The translations under genes were made by a program, and so were the position numbers. Shown one piece after another: positions 33,905 to 41,757 of a stretch of 64,000 nt of DNA (position 1 is its first letter; the number at the start of each line of letters is the position of its first letter). Where the stretch lies: assembly GCA_036841525.1 (NCBI GenBank), contig DAITVZ010000018.1:5343-69342 (forward strand), written 5' to 3'. The notes under the pieces were generated by a model that was not told the origin of the DNA, searched no databases, and saw only the letters and a program-made list of their open reading frames with translations. Origin of the DNA: JAAYEA01 sp012689325 (GTDB lineage: Bacteria > Chloroflexota > Anaerolineae > JAAYEA01).

Positions 33905-35017
33905 CTAGAGCAGCTCGGCCACCGCTGCGCAGGGCAGCCCAAAGGCCTCCGCCACCGCGCGGTAGGTGACCTGGCCGCTGTGGACGTTCACGCCCTTGGC
34001 CAGCGCGGGGTTGGCCCCCACCGCCGCCGCCAAGCCCCGCTGCGCCAGTTGCAGCGCGTAGGGGAGCGTCTGGTTGGAGAGGGCGTAGGTGGAGGTGCGC
34101 GGCACGGCGCCCGGCATGTTGGGGACGCAATAGTGCAGCACGCCATCCACGAAATAGGTCGGGTTGCTGTGGCTGGTGGGGTGGGTGGTGGCGATGCAGC
34201 CGCCCTGGTCCACCGCCACGTCCACGATCACGCTGCCCGGCTTCATGCCGGCGACCATCTCGCGGGTGACCACCTGGGGCGCCTTGGCCCCCTTGATCAG
34301 CACCGCGCCGATCACCACGTCCGCCCGGCGCAGCGCCTCGGCGATGTTGTGGCGGTTGGAGACCAGCGTGATCAGGTTGCCGCGCAGGATCTCGGTGAGG
34401 TAGCGCAGCCGGTCGGTGTTCACGTCCAGGATGGCCACGTGCGCGCCCATCCCCAGCGCCACCAGCGCCGCGTTGGTCCCCACGATCCCGCCGCCGACGA
34501 TGACCACGTCCGAGGGTGGCACGCCGGGGACGCCGCCCAGCAGCTTGCCGCGCCCGCCGTTCATCTTTTCCAGGTAGTGGGCGGCGATCTGGATCGACAT
34601 CTTGCCCGCCACCTCGCTCATGGGCGTCAGGAGCGGCAGCGCGCCGTCGGCCAGCTCCACCGTCTCGTAGGCGATGGCCGTCACCCGCCGCCGCATCAGC
34701 TCGCGGGTCAGCTCCTCGGCGGCGGCGAGGTGGAGGTAGGTGAATAGCAGCAGCCCCTCCCGCAGGTGGTCGTACTCGGAGGGCAGGGGCTCTTTCACCT
34801 TCATGATCATCTCGGCCTGCCGCCAGACCTCCGCCGCGGCGGGCACGATCTCGGCCCCGCTGGCGGCATAGGCGGCGTCGTCAAAGCCGCTGCCCGCGCC
34901 GGCGCCGCTTTCCACCAGCACCTGGTGCCCGGCCTGGGCCAGCGTCTCCACCGCGCCGGGGGTCGCGGCCACCCGATACTCCTGGTCCTTGATCTCTTTG
35001 GGTATGCCGATGATCAT
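33905..35017 (-). CDS. ald: Alanine dehydrogenase
   Basis: NAD-dependent oxidative deamination of L-alanine to pyruvate. The protein has 370 aa, the family length. M-I-I-G-I-P-K-E-I-K opens the protein. R15 is in Y-R-V-A-A-T-P, the catalytic Lys is in M-K-V-K-E-P and the catalytic His in T-Y-L-H-L-A. The NAD loop V-I-V-G-G-G-I-V-G-T-N-A-A lies near residue 173. The ATG at 35017 has only a weak Shine-Dalgarno. Confidence 0.95.
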   Translation of the reverse strand: MIIGIPKEIKDQEYRVAATPGAVETLAQAGHQVLVESGAGAGSGFDDAAYAASGAEIVPAAAEVWRQAEMIMKVKEPLPSEYDHLREGLLLFTYLHLAAAEELTRELMRRRVTAIAYETVELADGALPLLTPMSEVAGKMSIQIAAHYLEKMNGGRGKLLGGVPGVPPSDVVIVGGGIVGTNAALVALGMGAHVAILDVNTDRLRYLTEILRGNLITLVSNRHNIAEALRRADVVIGAVLIKGAKAPQVVTREMVAGMKPGSVIVDVAVDQGGCIATTHPTSHSNPTYFVDGVLHYCVPNMPGAVPRTSTYALSNQTLPYALQLAQRGLAAAVGANPALAKGVNVHSGQVTYRAVAEAFGLPCAAVAELL

Positions 35018-35056
35018 CTGGGTTCTTCACGCTTTCCGCGATCGTGGCTGTTGGTT

Positions 35057-36046
35057 CTATTCGCCGTTGCCCGTCAAGTCCACCACCGACGAGTCGCCGA
35101 CGTTCAACTGCTCAAAGGCGCGGCGGACGTGGGCCTCGCTCCCGATGAGCGAGCCGGTGAGCATGGCCTTTTCCACCACCGCGCCCTCGTTGATCACCGA
35201 GTCCGTGATGATGGCGTGGCGGACCACGGCGCCGTCGGCCACGGTGACGTAGGGCCCCACCACCGAGTTCTCGACCTTGGCGGAGGGGGCGATATAGACC
35301 GGCGGGATCAGCACCGAGTTGGTGGTGGGGGCGGCCTGTCCGCCGCTGCGCTCCAAGAGGAAGCGGTTGGTGTGCAGCACCGTCTCGCGCTGGCCGCAAT
35401 CCTCCCAGACCTCCACCGGCTCGGCCACCAGCTTGGCCCCGCGGTCGATCATGAGCTGCAGCGCGTCGGCGATGTAATACTCGCCCTTGTTCTTGACCCC
35501 GCGGCGGATCAGCTCGGCGGTGCAATCGATAAAGCCCGGCCCGTCCTTGACGTAATAGACGCCGATCACCACCAGCCGATTGCTCATGTCCGAGGGCTTC
35601 TCGATCAGCCGCGCGATATAGCCGTCCTTGACCACGGCCACGCCAAAGCGGCGGGGGTCTTCCACCTCTTTGACGTAGAGCACGCCATCGGCCTGCAGGT
35701 CGCCCAGGGCGGCCAGGTTGGCCTCGAAAATGGTGTCCACAAAGGCGATGAGCGTCGGGCCGGTGATATAGTCCTTGGCCAGATAGATGGCGTGGGCCTG
35801 CCCGAGCAGTTCTTTCTGCTCCACGTAGCGCGCCTTGAAATCATAGTGGGCGTCCACGTAGGCCTTGATCTGGTCGCCGAGGTAGCCGACGATGAAAATG
35901 ATCTCCTCGACGTCCAGCCCCTTAAAGCCGTCGAGGATGTGGCCCAGCACCGGCTTGCCGGCCACGTTGATCAGCGGCTTGGGGTGGGAATAGGTGTGCG
36001 GGCGCAGGCGCTTGCCCAGGCCCGCCAGGGGAATCACGATTTTCAT
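35057..36046 (-). CDS. Sugar-1-phosphate nucleotidyltransferase with left-handed beta-helix tail
   Basis: A 329-aa enzyme. The N-terminal signature P-L-A-G-L-G-K-R-L-R-P-H-T and the K-P-L motif mark an NDP-sugar pyrophosphorylase. The domain runs to about residue 235, with V-E-D-P-R-R-F-G-V-A near 135. The C-terminus has hexapeptide-like repeats (V-V-G-P-Y-V-T-V-A-D-G-A-V-V). It is probably a dTDP- or UDP-glucose-forming enzyme. The ATG follows GAGGAGGACACC. A cell-envelope sugar role is likely. Confidence 0.88.
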   Translation of the reverse strand: MKIVIPLAGLGKRLRPHTYSHPKPLINVAGKPVLGHILDGFKGLDVEEIIFIVGYLGDQIKAYVDAHYDFKARYVEQKELLGQAHAIYLAKDYITGPTLIAFVDTIFEANLAALGDLQADGVLYVKEVEDPRRFGVAVVKDGYIARLIEKPSDMSNRLVVIGVYYVKDGPGFIDCTAELIRRGVKNKGEYYIADALQLMIDRGAKLVAEPVEVWEDCGQRETVLHTNRFLLERSGGQAAPTTNSVLIPPVYIAPSAKVENSVVGPYVTVADGAVVRHAIITDSVINEGAVVEKAMLTGSLIGSEAHVRRAFEQLNVGDSSVVDLTGNGE

Positions 36047-36121
36047 GGGGTGTCCTCCTCGACACAGGTTAACCGGTAATACGCGCGCGGGCCTCGCCCC
36101 CTTCGATCGGCTTGGGGCGCC

Positions 36122-37597
36122 CTACGCGCAGGGCGGCGCCTGCGTGTGCCAGTCGGTGGCCTGCTCGTAGGCATGGGCCACCCGCAGAATGGTCGCCTCA
36201 TCGAAAGCCCGGCCCAGCACCTGCATCCCCACCGGCAGTCCCGCGAGCTGGCCGCAGGGGACCGAGAGGCCGCAGAGCCCGGCCAGGTTCAGCGAGAGCG
36301 TGAAAATGTCGCCCAGGTACATCTGCAAGGGATCGTCCACCTTTTCGCCGATCTTGAAGGCGGTGGTGGGCGTGGTGGGGGCGATCAGGGCGTCGTAGCG
36401 CTCCCAGGCGCGGTCGAAATCGCCGCGGATCAAGGTGCGGACCTTTTGTGCCTTCAGGTAGTACTGGTCGTAATATCCCGCGGAGAGGGCATAGGTCCCC
36501 AGCATGACGCGCCGCTTGACCTCGGCGCCAAAGCCGTGTTGCCGGGTGCGCCGGTAGCTATCCCACATGTCCACCGCGTCGGGGAAGGCGTAGCCGTACT
36601 TGACCCCGTCGAAGCGGGCTAGGTTGGCCGAGGCCTCCGCCGGGGCGATGAGGTAATAGACGGGCAGCGCGTAGCGGGTATGGGGCAGGGAGACCGGCCC
36701 GATCTCGGCGCCCAGCCCCTTCAGCACGGCCAGCGCCTCGCGGATGGTCTCGGCCATCCCCGGCTGCATCCCCTCGCAGAGGTACTCCTCCGGCACGCCG
36801 AGCCGCAGCCCCTTGACGCCCCCGGCCAGTTGCTCGACATAATCGGGGACGGGCAACGGCGCGGAGGTGGCGTCCAGCGGGTCGTGCCCGGCGATGGCGC
36901 GCAGCAAGAGCGCCGCGTCGCGGGTATCCCGGGCCAAGCAGCCGATCTGGTCCAGCGAGGAGGCAAAGGCCACCAGCCCATAGCGCGAGACGCGCCCATA
37001 GGTGGGCTTGATCCCGACCACGCCGCAGAAAGCGGCGGGCTGGCGGATGCTCCCGCCGGTATCGGAGCCGAGGGCGCCCAGCGCCTCGCCTGCGGCCACC
37101 GCCGCGGCGCTGCCGCCGCTGGAGCCGCCGGGGACGCGCTCCAGGTCCCAGGGGTTGCGGGTGGGGCCAAAGGCCGAGCCCTCCGTGGAGGAGCCCATGG
37201 CGAACTCGTCGGTGTTGGTCTTGCCCAAGATCACCGCGCCCGCCTCGCGCAGCTTGGCCACCACCGTGGCGTCATAGGGGGAGCGGTAGCCTTGCAGAAT
37301 CCTGGAGCCGCAGGTGGTGGGCAGGTCGCGGGTGCAGATCACGTCCTTGATCGCCAGGGGGACGCCCAGGAGCGGCGCGTCGTCGCCGGCGGCGCGGCGG
37401 CGGTCGGCCTCGCGGGCCTGGGCCAGCGCCCCCGCGGCGTCCAGCGTCAGGTAGGCGTGCAGGCGCGGGTCCACCGCCTCGGCGCGTGCCAGCAGCGCCT
37501 GGGTCAGCTCCACGGCGGAGATCGCGCCGCGCCGCAGCGCCAGCAGCGCCTCGTGAATGGTCAGGTGGGTCAAGTCGCTCGGCAGGGATGGCCGCAT
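36122..37597 (-). CDS. gatA: Aspartyl/glutamyl-tRNA amidotransferase subunit A
   Basis: Amidase subunit that makes Gln-tRNA or Asn-tRNA by transamidation; 491 aa. The Ser-cisSer-Lys triad is visible: Lys in L-A-I-K-D, the amidase signature G-G-S-S-G-G-S-A-A-A-V, and Ser in G-S-D-T-G-G-S-I-R-Q-P. The gene follows gatC by 32 nt, and GAAAGGACCACC precedes the ATG. gatB is not adjacent. Confidence 0.95.
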   Translation of the reverse strand: MRPSLPSDLTHLTIHEALLALRRGAISAVELTQALLARAEAVDPRLHAYLTLDAAGALAQAREADRRRAAGDDAPLLGVPLAIKDVICTRDLPTTCGSRILQGYRSPYDATVVAKLREAGAVILGKTNTDEFAMGSSTEGSAFGPTRNPWDLERVPGGSSGGSAAAVAAGEALGALGSDTGGSIRQPAAFCGVVGIKPTYGRVSRYGLVAFASSLDQIGCLARDTRDAALLLRAIAGHDPLDATSAPLPVPDYVEQLAGGVKGLRLGVPEEYLCEGMQPGMAETIREALAVLKGLGAEIGPVSLPHTRYALPVYYLIAPAEASANLARFDGVKYGYAFPDAVDMWDSYRRTRQHGFGAEVKRRVMLGTYALSAGYYDQYYLKAQKVRTLIRGDFDRAWERYDALIAPTTPTTAFKIGEKVDDPLQMYLGDIFTLSLNLAGLCGLSVPCGQLAGLPVGMQVLGRAFDEATILRVAHAYEQATDWHTQAPPCA

Positions 37598-37629
37598 GGT
37601 GGTCCTTTCTGGTCGCCGGCGCGGGGCGA

Positions 37630-37938
37630 TTACTCGTCGAGGATGGGATGAACCTTGAACTGCCCGTCTTGCTGGGCCGGCGCGTTGGCCAGGGCTTGCG
37701 CCTGGGCCAGCGAAGGGGCGACGCGGTCCTCGCGCATGCCGGGGCGCTCGGCCTCGCCGCTATCCAGCCCCTGCGCGGTGGGGAGGACGCCCTCCGTGTC
37801 CACTTGTTGCAGCATCGCGGCATAGTCCAGGATGGCGGAAAGCTGCTCCTGGAACATCTGGGCCTCCTGGGGGGTCAGCCCCAGCTTGGCCAGCTCGGCG
37901 ATATGCTCCACTTCCGCCAGGGTGAGCGTATTGGACAT
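37630..37938 (-). CDS. gatC: Aspartyl/glutamyl-tRNA amidotransferase subunit C
   Basis: A 102-aa assembly subunit. The N-terminus L-T-L-A-E-V-E-H-I-A-E-L-A-K-L-G-L is diagnostic, and the C-terminus has the usual A-P-S-L-A-Q-A-Q-A-L-A-N-A-P. The ATG follows CGGAGGAACC, and a promoter lies 31 nt upstream. Confidence 0.95.
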   Translation of the reverse strand: MSNTLTLAEVEHIAELAKLGLTPQEAQMFQEQLSAILDYAAMLQQVDTEGVLPTAQGLDSGEAERPGMREDRVAPSLAQAQALANAPAQQDGQFKVHPILDE

Positions 37939-37968
37939 GGTTCCTCCGCATGACGAGATTGCCTTCTA

Positions 37969-37997
37969 AATGTACGCAGAATGGCCGGGTTGCGCAA
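37969..37997 (-). promoter_or_regulatory. Putative gatCA promoter
   Basis: On the minus strand TTGCGC (37997-37992), a 17-nt spacer and TACATT (37974-37969). The position fits gatC. Confidence 0.45.
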
Positions 37998-38020
37998 ATG
38001 TAGCGGCCAGGGCAGCAAAG

Positions 38021-38085
38021 GGCCACGAATCGCCTGGGCGGCGCGGGAAGGGCCTCCCCCGCCCCGCGCCCTTCGATTCGTGGCC
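38021..38085. terminator. Long GC-rich inverted repeat after the MutL operon
   Basis: GGCCACGAATCG (38021-38032) and CGATTCGTGGCC (38074-38085) are perfect 12-bp arms, and the G+C-rich interior can extend the stem. It lies beyond the end of the MutL-operon transcript and before the gatC promoter, so terminator or insulator is likely, although it has no T-run. Confidence 0.5.
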
Positions 38086-38131
38086 TGGCCGTGTTCGCAC
38101 AGGTTGTTGCGTCAGCGTGAGCTGGCGCGGC

Positions 38132-39214
38132 TCATCCCGCTGGATCCTCTTGGATCAGGTCCAGGTTGGTGAGGGGGACCGCCAGCTTGCGCCCGTCGTC
38201 CAGCAGCACGCGCACGCCCCAGAAAGCGATGCCGGTGTCCGGGTCCTGCAACCGCTGGGCTGCGTCGGCCACCTGCCCGGCGAGGCCGGCATAGGGCGCC
38301 CGGGTCAAGAGCACGCGGGTGCCCGCCGTCGCCTCGCCCCATTGGGCGGCGGCGCGGGTGGCCTCCTGGTCGCTGGGCAGCGCGATCATGATCTCGGGCC
38401 GGGCCGAGGCGCGCGCGGCCTGGCGCGGCGCCACCATCGCCTCGCGGCCCTGGTGCTTTTCGAAAAGCGCATGGGCGGCCTGCGACATGGGCATCTCGCC
38501 AAAGCCCTGCATCGCCACCACCGGATAGTCCAGCCCCGCGGCGTGCTCGCGCAGGTTGGCATCGATGCCGCCCACCACGATCGCCCGGACCTTGGCCTCT
38601 TGCGCCTTGTCCAGCGCCTCCCGGGTCACGGACGCGCCGCCCACCACCAGCGCGCCATGGCAACTGGAATCGATCAGGTCGGCGGTCAGCGGCTGCTCCC
38701 GCTCGCCGATGACGCGCACGATGCCATAGCCCTCTTTCCCCGAGCTCCAGGCGCCGCGCACCAGCGCGCCGGTGGAGGCGATCACCGCGCCCCGGTCGGG
38801 GATGACGTTGATGACCTCGCCGCGGACGTTGGCGCGCAGCTCGAGCGTGACCGGCTCGCGCTCCAAGAGGATGCGCCCCTGCGCCACGGAGGCGATGCTC
38901 CCGGACACCGGGGCCACGCACTTTTTGCGGAATAGCCCGAAAACGCCGCCCTTGGCCGCCAGCACCTGGCGCTCCTGGACATCCTCGCCCTCGGCCTTGA
39001 CCATGTAGCGGGGCAGCGCCGAGTTGCCGACGCCCAGGGCCCGCGCGGCGTTCAGGGCATAAAGCGCGCCCGGTTGCAGCGCCCGCGCCACCACGTCCGT
39101 CGCCTCGAGCTTGTCGCCCACGCGCACCAGAACCTGGCCGGGGATCGGCAGCAGGCGCTCCCATTCGAGCCTCGCGAACGCGACCACGCCAACCGGCGGG
39201 CGATATCCTGTCAT
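38132..39214 (-). CDS. Uncharacterised protein encoded with MutL-like ATPase
   Basis: A 360-aa protein whose ATG follows GGGAGGTTAGCC. The central part (K-K-C-V-A-P-V-S-G-S-I-A-S-V near residue 100, then V-R-G-E-V-I-N-V-I) looks like a barrel-sandwich (lipoyl-like) fold without the lipoyl Lys motif. A later region has V-R-A-I-V-V-G-G-I-D-A-N-L. I recognise no enzyme family. It starts 4 nt after the MutL-like gene and is probably translationally linked to it. It is the last gene of the eight-gene operon. Confidence 0.6.
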   Translation of the reverse strand: MTGYRPPVGVVAFARLEWERLLPIPGQVLVRVGDKLEATDVVARALQPGALYALNAARALGVGNSALPRYMVKAEGEDVQERQVLAAKGGVFGLFRKKCVAPVSGSIASVAQGRILLEREPVTLELRANVRGEVINVIPDRGAVIASTGALVRGAWSSGKEGYGIVRVIGEREQPLTADLIDSSCHGALVVGGASVTREALDKAQEAKVRAIVVGGIDANLREHAAGLDYPVVAMQGFGEMPMSQAAHALFEKHQGREAMVAPRQAARASARPEIMIALPSDQEATRAAAQWGEATAGTRVLLTRAPYAGLAGQVADAAQRLQDPDTGIAFWGVRVLLDDGRKLAVPLTNLDLIQEDPAG

Positions 39215-39218
39215 GTGG

Positions 39219-41000
39219 CTAACCTCCCATGCTCCACAGCCATTCCTGGACCCTGGCCTGCTGGTTGGTCGGCTGCGCCGCCAGTTGCAGCGGCCGGCCG
39301 CGGGCGTCGATGATGAGGCCGACGGCGCCGCCCTTGACCTCGATCTTGCCGCCGCGCCCCTTGGAGCCCCAGCCGATGTCAAAGCGCCGCGTGGGGCGCA
39401 GCTCCAGCGTCGCCGTCTGGCCCTGCGGCAGCGGGACCACCTCCAAGGAGCCAAACGGGACATCCACCTGGACGGTGCTGCCGTCGGCGTAGGTCATCTT
39501 GCACTTGAGGGCGATATCGCCGAGGCGGGCCGCGCCCACCGGCGCCACCACCGTGCCGAGCTCCAGGAAGCCGTCCTGCTCCAGCACCTGCGCGGCGGCC
39601 AGCGGCTGCACCGCCGCCACGGCGCCCAGCGCGGGCAGGATGCCCAGGGGGTCGAGCACCAGTTGCAGCAGCCCCACCGGCTGCAGCGCGTCGAGCAAGA
39701 GGAGCGCCGCCTGCCCCGGGTTGGCCGCGTGCGAAAGCGCGCCCCCGCTGGCGATGATCATGTCCAGCGGCGGCAAGAGCCCCTTGGCGCCCGCCTGGCG
39801 CTGCTCGCTCGCCGCCAGCCCGGCCAGGGCCAAGCGCAGCGCCTCGCGCGCCGCGGCTTGCTCCAGGAACAGGTCCTCTCGCGATTGCGGGAGGCTGGCC
39901 GGGTAGAGCTCGCGGGTGAGCAAGCGGTTGCGCGCCTCGTCGGCGGACATGTCAAAGGGGAGCCAGCGCAGGATCTCCTCGATGGACACCTGGCTCAGGA
40001 GTTGCTGCAAGCCATAGCTGGTGCCCAAATCGCTGCGCAGCAGGCTGCGGGTTCCGCCGCGGGTGGCGGCCACCAGGTGCGCGTTGGCCCCGCCGAGATC
40101 GACGCCCAACACGCCGTGCGCCAGGTTATACCGGCGCTCCACAAAGCGGATCAGCGTCCCAAAGGCCTGGGCCGCCGAGACCAGTGGCGCGGAGCCCTGC
40201 GCCGCGGTACCCAGCGCCTGGAGCTCGGCGATCTCGGGGACGCGCGTGGCGCCCCGCTCGATATAGAGCCGCTCCAGCTCGCGCTGGACGCCGCCCAGTG
40301 CCTGGGTCTCCAGGTCGGGCATGACGTTGTCCACCGCGCGGAAGGGGTAGAGGTCGGCCAGCAACTCGGCCACCGGCGTGCGGGCCTCTTCGTTCCCCGC
40401 CAATATCACCATGGGGCGCTGCAGCGGCTCCAACACGGAGGCCAGCGCCACGAGGATTTGGGCCACGTCCAATAGCGGCGAGACGGCGCCGCCGTTCACG
40501 CCGCCCGCCAGCAGGATCACGTCGGGGGGGGTCTGGCAGAGCGCCTCCAGCTTGGCCTCGATGCCGCGCGAGGCGCCCCAGCGCTGCTCGCCCTCGTCCA
40601 GGGCGACCACGTCCTGCACCACGGCGTAGGCGCCCTCCACCGCCTGGCGGGCCTGCTCCACGCTCAGCGACTGGATCAGCCCCGCGATGACGACGCGCAG
40701 CGGCGGCAGCGCGCTGGTGGCGACCGCCAGCGCATCCACGCCTTGGCCGTCCTCGCGCTCGGGCATGATCAGCCCATCGTTCGGATCCCAGAGCTGGCGC
40801 CCGGTGGCGGCTTCCATCTGCTGCACGATGCCCTCGACCCCTGCCAGGAGCTGCTCGCGGGAGTCGGAGGTTCCTGCCGTTTCCTCGCCCCTGGCGACGA
40901 GCCGATAGACGCCATCCACCAGGTCAACCAGCATGGCCTTGGTCGTCACGCTTCCCGCGTCGACGGCCAGGATGGACTCGATCTCTTGCCCAGTGGTCAT
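39219..41000 (-). CDS. MutL (GlmL)-family ASKHA ATPase
   Basis: A 593-aa protein. The start S-I-L-A-V-D-A-G-S-V-T-T-K-A-M-L is an ASKHA phosphate-1 loop, and V-L-G-V-D-L-G-G-A-N-A-H-L near residue 298 is the second. The sequence matches the MutL/glutamate-mutase-associated family (not the mismatch repair protein). In classical systems MutL sits between glutamate mutase subunits, but no mutase gene is present here. Membrane and zinc-ribbon neighbours suggest another role, perhaps ATP-driven maintenance of a membrane complex. Confidence 0.8.
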   Translation of the reverse strand: MTTGQEIESILAVDAGSVTTKAMLVDLVDGVYRLVARGEETAGTSDSREQLLAGVEGIVQQMEAATGRQLWDPNDGLIMPEREDGQGVDALAVATSALPPLRVVIAGLIQSLSVEQARQAVEGAYAVVQDVVALDEGEQRWGASRGIEAKLEALCQTPPDVILLAGGVNGGAVSPLLDVAQILVALASVLEPLQRPMVILAGNEEARTPVAELLADLYPFRAVDNVMPDLETQALGGVQRELERLYIERGATRVPEIAELQALGTAAQGSAPLVSAAQAFGTLIRFVERRYNLAHGVLGVDLGGANAHLVAATRGGTRSLLRSDLGTSYGLQQLLSQVSIEEILRWLPFDMSADEARNRLLTRELYPASLPQSREDLFLEQAAAREALRLALAGLAASEQRQAGAKGLLPPLDMIIASGGALSHAANPGQAALLLLDALQPVGLLQLVLDPLGILPALGAVAAVQPLAAAQVLEQDGFLELGTVVAPVGAARLGDIALKCKMTYADGSTVQVDVPFGSLEVVPLPQGQTATLELRPTRRFDIGWGSKGRGGKIEVKGGAVGLIIDARGRPLQLAAQPTNQQARVQEWLWSMGG

Positions 41001-41041
41001 GCTCTATCCCCCTCGTAAAATGCCGCCTCGATCCCGCGAAC

Positions 41042-41755
41042 CTAGGGGATCAGGCCCAGCCAATCGCCCGCCAGGAACTGCAGCCGCCCCAGCAGCAACG
41101 AGATGCGCGACATCACCGTGCCGCCAAAGAGCGCTCCCAGGGTGATCAGGATGACCCATTTGCCCAGCCTGCCCCAGCCGCGCGCGAATCCGTTCCAAAA
41201 GCGGGACCAGGACACCCGGCCGCCGCTGGTGAAGTAGAAATAGAGAAGCGTCCCCAGGGTGCCCACGGCCAGCAGCCCCTGGGAGATGGCCCGCTCGATG
41301 CCCAGTTGCCCGCCGCCATAGTCGCGGGGCGAGAGCGAGACGAACAGGGCGCTCACCTGCGGGAGGATGGCGCCAACGAGGGCGCCGCCCAAGGCCAGCG
41401 CCGCGCCCACGCCGATCAGGTAGGCCACGGGGATCTTGCTGAACCAGCGCAGCGCCGGGACCTTGCGCACAAAGAGCAAGAGCCCCAGCACCAGCCAGAT
41501 GATCAGGGTCCAGTGCTCTTGCGGCGCGGCGATGAAGGCCTGGATGCGCGGCAGCAGCGCGCCGTGCCAGGCCTGGATGACGGCATAGCCGGCGGCGACG
41601 CCCACGAACAGGTATTGCGCCAGCCGAAAGAGCCCCGAGTCGGCAAATAGATAGCTATAGACGATCAGCGTCAGGATCGCGGCCACCCAGAGGCCGATGG
41701 CATCGGCGGCCGAGCTCTGCAGCCAGTTCGCGAGGACCTGTAGTGGATTTCCCAT
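41042..41755 (-). CDS. Polytopic membrane protein of the MutL operon
   Basis: A 237-aa protein with about six hydrophobic helices (roughly 18-38, 46-62, 82-97, 109-131, 158-172 and 196-214). It has no recognised family. It lies 2 nt after the zinc-ribbon gene and 41 nt before the MutL-like gene. The loop G-Q-L-G-I-E-R-A-I-S-Q-G resembles part of a substrate channel, but that is speculative. Confidence 0.6.
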   Translation of the reverse strand: MGNPLQVLANWLQSSAADAIGLWVAAILTLIVYSYLFADSGLFRLAQYLFVGVAAGYAVIQAWHGALLPRIQAFIAAPQEHWTLIIWLVLGLLLFVRKVPALRWFSKIPVAYLIGVGAALALGGALVGAILPQVSALFVSLSPRDYGGGQLGIERAISQGLLAVGTLGTLLYFYFTSGGRVSWSRFWNGFARGWGRLGKWVILITLGALFGGTVMSRISLLLGRLQFLAGDWLGLIP

Positions 41756-41757
41756 CT

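Noticed and set aside
39219..41000. DNA mismatch repair MutL
   Set aside because: The protein has ASKHA loops and lacks GHKL ATPase motifs; only the name is shared with mismatch repair MutL.
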